Shown in pieces: positions 13,169 to 15,702 of a stretch of DNA of 15,702 nt (its first letter is position 1; every line of letters starts with the position of its first letter). The stretch lies in NCBI GenBank assembly GCA_035649895.1, contig DASRIS010000034.1:1-15702 (forward strand). The letters are read 5' to 3'. Under the pieces are notes generated by a model. That model had not been told where the DNA came from and made no database searches. It saw only the letters and a program-made list of their open reading frames with translations. The stretch comes from DASSUC01 sp035649895 (GTDB lineage Bacteria; Actinomycetota; Actinomycetes; Mycobacteriales; Micromonosporaceae). Position numbers and translations under genes: made by a program.

Positions 13169-14925
13169 CCGGGTACTCCCGTTGCTCGGTCGTATTGGTG
13201 GAAGGCGGGCGGGCCGGCGGCGTACGCCTCGCGCAGGCGGGTCTTGAGCACCTTGCCGGTGACCCCGAACGGGATCTCGTCCAGCCCGACCACGCGCACC
13301 GCCGCTAGCGGCGGCCCGGACCGGCCGGTGTTGGCCCACTCCCGCAGCTCCTCGGCGAGCCGGCCCCGGTCCAGCCCGGACGCGTCCAGGTCGGCCGCTT
13401 TCAGCGCACCGCGCGGCGCCACCAGCGCGACCGCGTGACCCAGGCCGTCGGGGTCCCGGCCCGCCTGGAAGACGGCCGCCTCCATCACCTGGGGATGCGC
13501 CAGGAGCCGCTCCTCGACGGGCAGGGTCCGCAGCACCCCGTAGGCGGTGTGGACCGAGTCGGCCTCCCGGTCCAGGAACAGCAGCCGGCCGCGACGGTCC
13601 CGGCAGCCGACGTCCCCGGCCCACCACCAGCCGTCGACCCGGCTGGCCACCCACCGGTCGTGGTTGTTCCAGTAGCCGGCGAACGCGGTGGTGCTGCGGA
13701 CCAGGATCCGTCCCTCCGTGCCGGCCGGCACGTCGCGCCACGCCTCGTCGACGATGCGGTAGGCGAACTGGGTCGGCATCGGGGTGCCTTGCAGGCATGG
13801 CTGCGGCGTCGAACCGGGCGGCCAGAGCTGCATGATCCCGCCGGCGCCGATCTCCGTCGAGCCGTACGAGTCGAGGAAGAGCGAGCCGCGCGGCAGCCAC
13901 GGGGCCAGGCGGAGCCCACCGCGGCGGGTCAGCTGCGCGATGTGTGCGGCGTGGGCCTTGTCCGCCCCGGTCGCCCAGATCTTGACCGAGCTGAGGTCGT
14001 GGCTGTCCAGGTCGCCCGCCACCGCCCGCATGTACAGGTGCGGGAAGGCGAACACACTGGTGGCGCGGTGCCGGGCGATGTTGTGCAGGAGCCGTTCCGG
14101 CTCGAGGTCGGACTGCGCGTGCAGCCGGGCGCCGCACAGCAGGACGCCGGTGCCGAGGGCGAAGAACAGGGCGTGGGAGAAGGGCACGGCCACGAGCAGC
14201 CGGGTACGGGCGCCGGCCGGCAGCGTGGCCATCATGATCTTCCAGATCCGCCGGCTGTTGGCCCCGTTCCAGACGCAGAGCTTGGGCGTGCCGGTCGTGC
14301 CCGAGGTGTGGAACATGGCCACAACCGTGTCGCTGGCCACCCGCCGGGCCGGCACCGACGTGTCCGGCGCGGCGGCGACGAGCGGGGCCAGCTCGGTGAC
14401 CGGGACCGCCATCCGGTCGGCGCCGGAGGCCACGCACAGCGTGACCCCCCGCTGGAGCAGCCGGCGCAGCGGTGCCTGGCCGGCCGGCGAGGCGGTGGCC
14501 CGCGAGATGGTGGCCGGGTCGGTGAGGACCAGCGCGGCGCCCGTGTGCTCGGTGACGTCGGCCAGGAACTGCGCGCCGGTGGCCGCGTTCACGCTGACCG
14601 GGATGCCACCGGCGAGGATCACGGCGTGCATGTGCAGCAGGTAGACCGGATGGTTGCGCTGCGCGATCACCACCCGGGTGTTGGGCCGTACGCCCAGGCC
14701 CTGTAGCGCGTGGGCCAGGCGGTGCCCGAGCGAGCGCAGCTGCCCTCCGGTGAGGCTGGCCGTGCCGTACCCGGGGTAGTCCAGCGGCTCGTCGGGAAAG
14801 AGCAGGGGCCGGTCCTGGTACGCCCGCCCAACCGCGTCCAGCACCCCGCCCGGGTTCAGGCGGACCAGCGCGCGCAGCCGGGTGAACGTGGAGACCGCCC
14901 CCGCCGCGAGCCCTGGGCGGCCCAT
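13165..14925 (-). CDS. AMP-dependent acyl-CoA synthetase/ligase
   Basis: 586 residues from ATG 14925, one base after the preceding gene's stop. ANL motifs: MFHTSGTTGTPKLCVWNG (ATP loop, about 203-220), FLDSYGSTEIGAGG (about 354), GWWWAGDVGCRDRRGRLLF and FGVTGKVLKTRLREA with the C-terminal Lys near 559. It differs from the FAAL in the operon and lacks its HHDMGL and NFAY features, so it probably makes a CoA thioester. The hinge region (DREADSVHTAYGVLRTLP) departs from the usual GRxKD pattern. Flanked on both sides by acyl-CoA dehydrogenase-like genes, it probably activates the acid that these then oxidise and that starts the type III synthase. The acid is unknown. Confidence 0.87.
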   Translation of the reverse strand: MGRPGLAAGAVSTFTRLRALVRLNPGGVLDAVGRAYQDRPLLFPDEPLDYPGYGTASLTGGQLRSLGHRLAHALQGLGVRPNTRVVIAQRNHPVYLLHMHAVILAGGIPVSVNAATGAQFLADVTEHTGAALVLTDPATISRATASPAGQAPLRRLLQRGVTLCVASGADRMAVPVTELAPLVAAAPDTSVPARRVASDTVVAMFHTSGTTGTPKLCVWNGANSRRIWKIMMATLPAGARTRLLVAVPFSHALFFALGTGVLLCGARLHAQSDLEPERLLHNIARHRATSVFAFPHLYMRAVAGDLDSHDLSSVKIWATGADKAHAAHIAQLTRRGGLRLAPWLPRGSLFLDSYGSTEIGAGGIMQLWPPGSTPQPCLQGTPMPTQFAYRIVDEAWRDVPAGTEGRILVRSTTAFAGYWNNHDRWVASRVDGWWWAGDVGCRDRRGRLLFLDREADSVHTAYGVLRTLPVEERLLAHPQVMEAAVFQAGRDPDGLGHAVALVAPRGALKAADLDASGLDRGRLAEELREWANTGRSGPPLAAVRVVGLDEIPFGVTGKVLKTRLREAYAAGPPAFHQYDRATGVPG

Positions 14926-14926
14926 C

Positions 14927-15702
14927 TCAGCCGCCCCATCGGGGCTCGTCGAAGACCGCCACCCCGAGCGCCTGCTTGCCGGCCCACTCCATGACCACGT
15001 CGGCGGCGGGCGGGATCAGCAGGCCGGCCACGACGTCCCGGTACATCCGCTGCAACGGGTTGGCCGAGGCGAGGCTCGACCCGCCCTGGGTCTGTACGGC
15101 GAGCGTGACGATCTCGTGGGCCAGCCGGCACACGGTGACCTTCATCAGGCTCATCTCGATGTAGTGGCCCAGCGGGTCGCCGTCGGTGTCGTGCGGCCCG
15201 TTGACCGCCGCCGACAGGTGCGCCTCCGCCGCCGCCAGCTTGGTCGCCATCTCGGCGACCTTGAACTGGACCCCGGGCAGGTGGGCCAGGGACCGGTCCA
15301 TGACGTGCATCCGGCGCTCCCGCTGGCCGCGGGTCGCCAGCTCGAAGGCGCCGCGCGCGATGCCCACGAAGACGGAGGCGAAGCTGCACCAGGCCCAGTG
15401 GACACCGTTCAGGAAGATCATCGGCAGGTCGCCCTCTTCCCCGATGCGGTACCGGGTCTCCACGAAGAGGTCGTCCACCAGGAGCGAGTGGCTGCCGGTG
15501 GCGCGCATCCCGGCCGCGTCCCACAGCGCGGTCACCTCGATGCCGCGCTCCGGCCGGGGGACGAGGAAGCCGATCGGCACCGCCGCGCCGTGCCGGTCGG
15601 CCCGGGACGCGGACAGGAACAGCAGCGTGGCCGCCGGATAGCCGGTGAAGAAGCTCTTGCGCCCCCGCAGCCGGTACCCGCCGTCCACCAGCTCGGCGCT
15701 GC
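14927..15702 (-). CDS. Acyl-CoA dehydrogenase-like flavoenzyme 2 (5' part beyond window)
   Basis: About 258 C-terminal residues are visible, starting inside the protein at SAELVDGGYRLRGRKSFFTG, the middle-domain strand region. The frame continues to the right edge, so the true start is outside. GVQFKVAEMATKL, VTLAVQTQGGSSLASANPLQ and RMYRDVVAGLLIPPAADVV align with the gene at 11963-13168, and both end in a KxALG segment followed by PRW. As in that gene, the RD pair is followed by a Pro (IPPAAD) where the usual catalytic Glu would be by eye. The pair probably arose by duplication. It may act as a partner subunit or on a different chain position. Confidence 0.85.
   Translation of the reverse strand, partial: SAELVDGGYRLRGRKSFFTGYPAATLLFLSASRADRHGAAVPIGFLVPRPERGIEVTALWDAAGMRATGSHSLLVDDLFVETRYRIGEEGDLPMIFLNGVHWAWCSFASVFVGIARGAFELATRGQRERRMHVMDRSLAHLPGVQFKVAEMATKLAAAEAHLSAAVNGPHDTDGDPLGHYIEMSLMKVTVCRLAHEIVTLAVQTQGGSSLASANPLQRMYRDVVAGLLIPPAADVVMEWAGKQALGVAVFDEPRWGG

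Noticed and set aside
11654..13438. Long plus-strand open frame (594 codons) across the methyltransferase, flavoenzyme and ligase genes
   Set aside because: It is rich in Gly, Arg, His and Val without domain motifs and lies antisense to three well-supported genes; such frames are normal in high-GC DNA.
11963..14437. Extended N-terminus of flavoenzyme 1 reaching into the ligase gene
   Set aside because: The extension is a shadow of the ligase. The acyl-CoA dehydrogenase domain begins at ATG 13168 behind a GGGAG site.

Overview
The window is high-GC DNA with strongly GC-biased third codon positions, GTG starts, leaderless-looking promoters and long non-coding antisense reading frames. This points to an actinobacterium, probably of the Streptomyces/Micromonospora type. 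The sequence alone does not fix the genus.

Left part (1-1242, minus strand) holds stability genes. A DUF1778 antitoxin gene and a GNAT acetyltransferase toxin gene (cut by the window edge) overlap, and a palindromic operator sits on the antitoxin's -10 box. Next is a small RelE/ParE-like toxin gene whose upstream partner survives only as a C-terminal fragment.

Middle part (1243-3681, plus strand) is an IS1634-type insertion sequence. It has 36-bp imperfect terminal inverted repeats (outer 17 bp perfect), a DDE transposase and a second, passenger-like zinc-ribbon gene. Its left end coincides with the point where the antitoxin fragment stops. No target-site duplication is visible.

Right part (3792 to beyond 15702, minus strand) is one tightly packed biosynthetic operon of at least nine genes and part of a tenth. 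In transcription order they are: acyl-CoA dehydrogenase-like flavoenzyme (partial), AMP-dependent acyl-CoA synthetase-like ligase, second acyl-CoA dehydrogenase-like flavoenzyme, UbiG-like O-methyltransferase, SRPBCC cyclase-like protein, type III polyketide synthase, tocopherol-methyltransferase-like methyltransferase, class III PLP aminotransferase, fatty-acyl-AMP ligase (FAAL)-like enzyme, and phytoene-desaturase-like FAD oxidoreductase. Nearly all junctions overlap or abut. The one real gap (109 bp) follows the polyketide synthase and carries a tandem-repeat block. A hairpin just after the last gene may end the transcript.

Inferred logic: the ligase and flavoenzymes prepare and perhaps desaturate an acyl starter. 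The type III synthase extends it with malonyl-CoA, and the SRPBCC protein may guide cyclisation. The methyltransferases, aminotransferase and FAD enzyme decorate it. The FAAL suggests a second acyl chain or carrier-bound intermediate, but no carrier protein is visible here. The set predicts a methylated, possibly nitrogen-containing phenolic or pyrone lipid. I do not recognise the cluster as a characterised one. The product, the operon promoter and any regulator or transporter lie outside what can be read.
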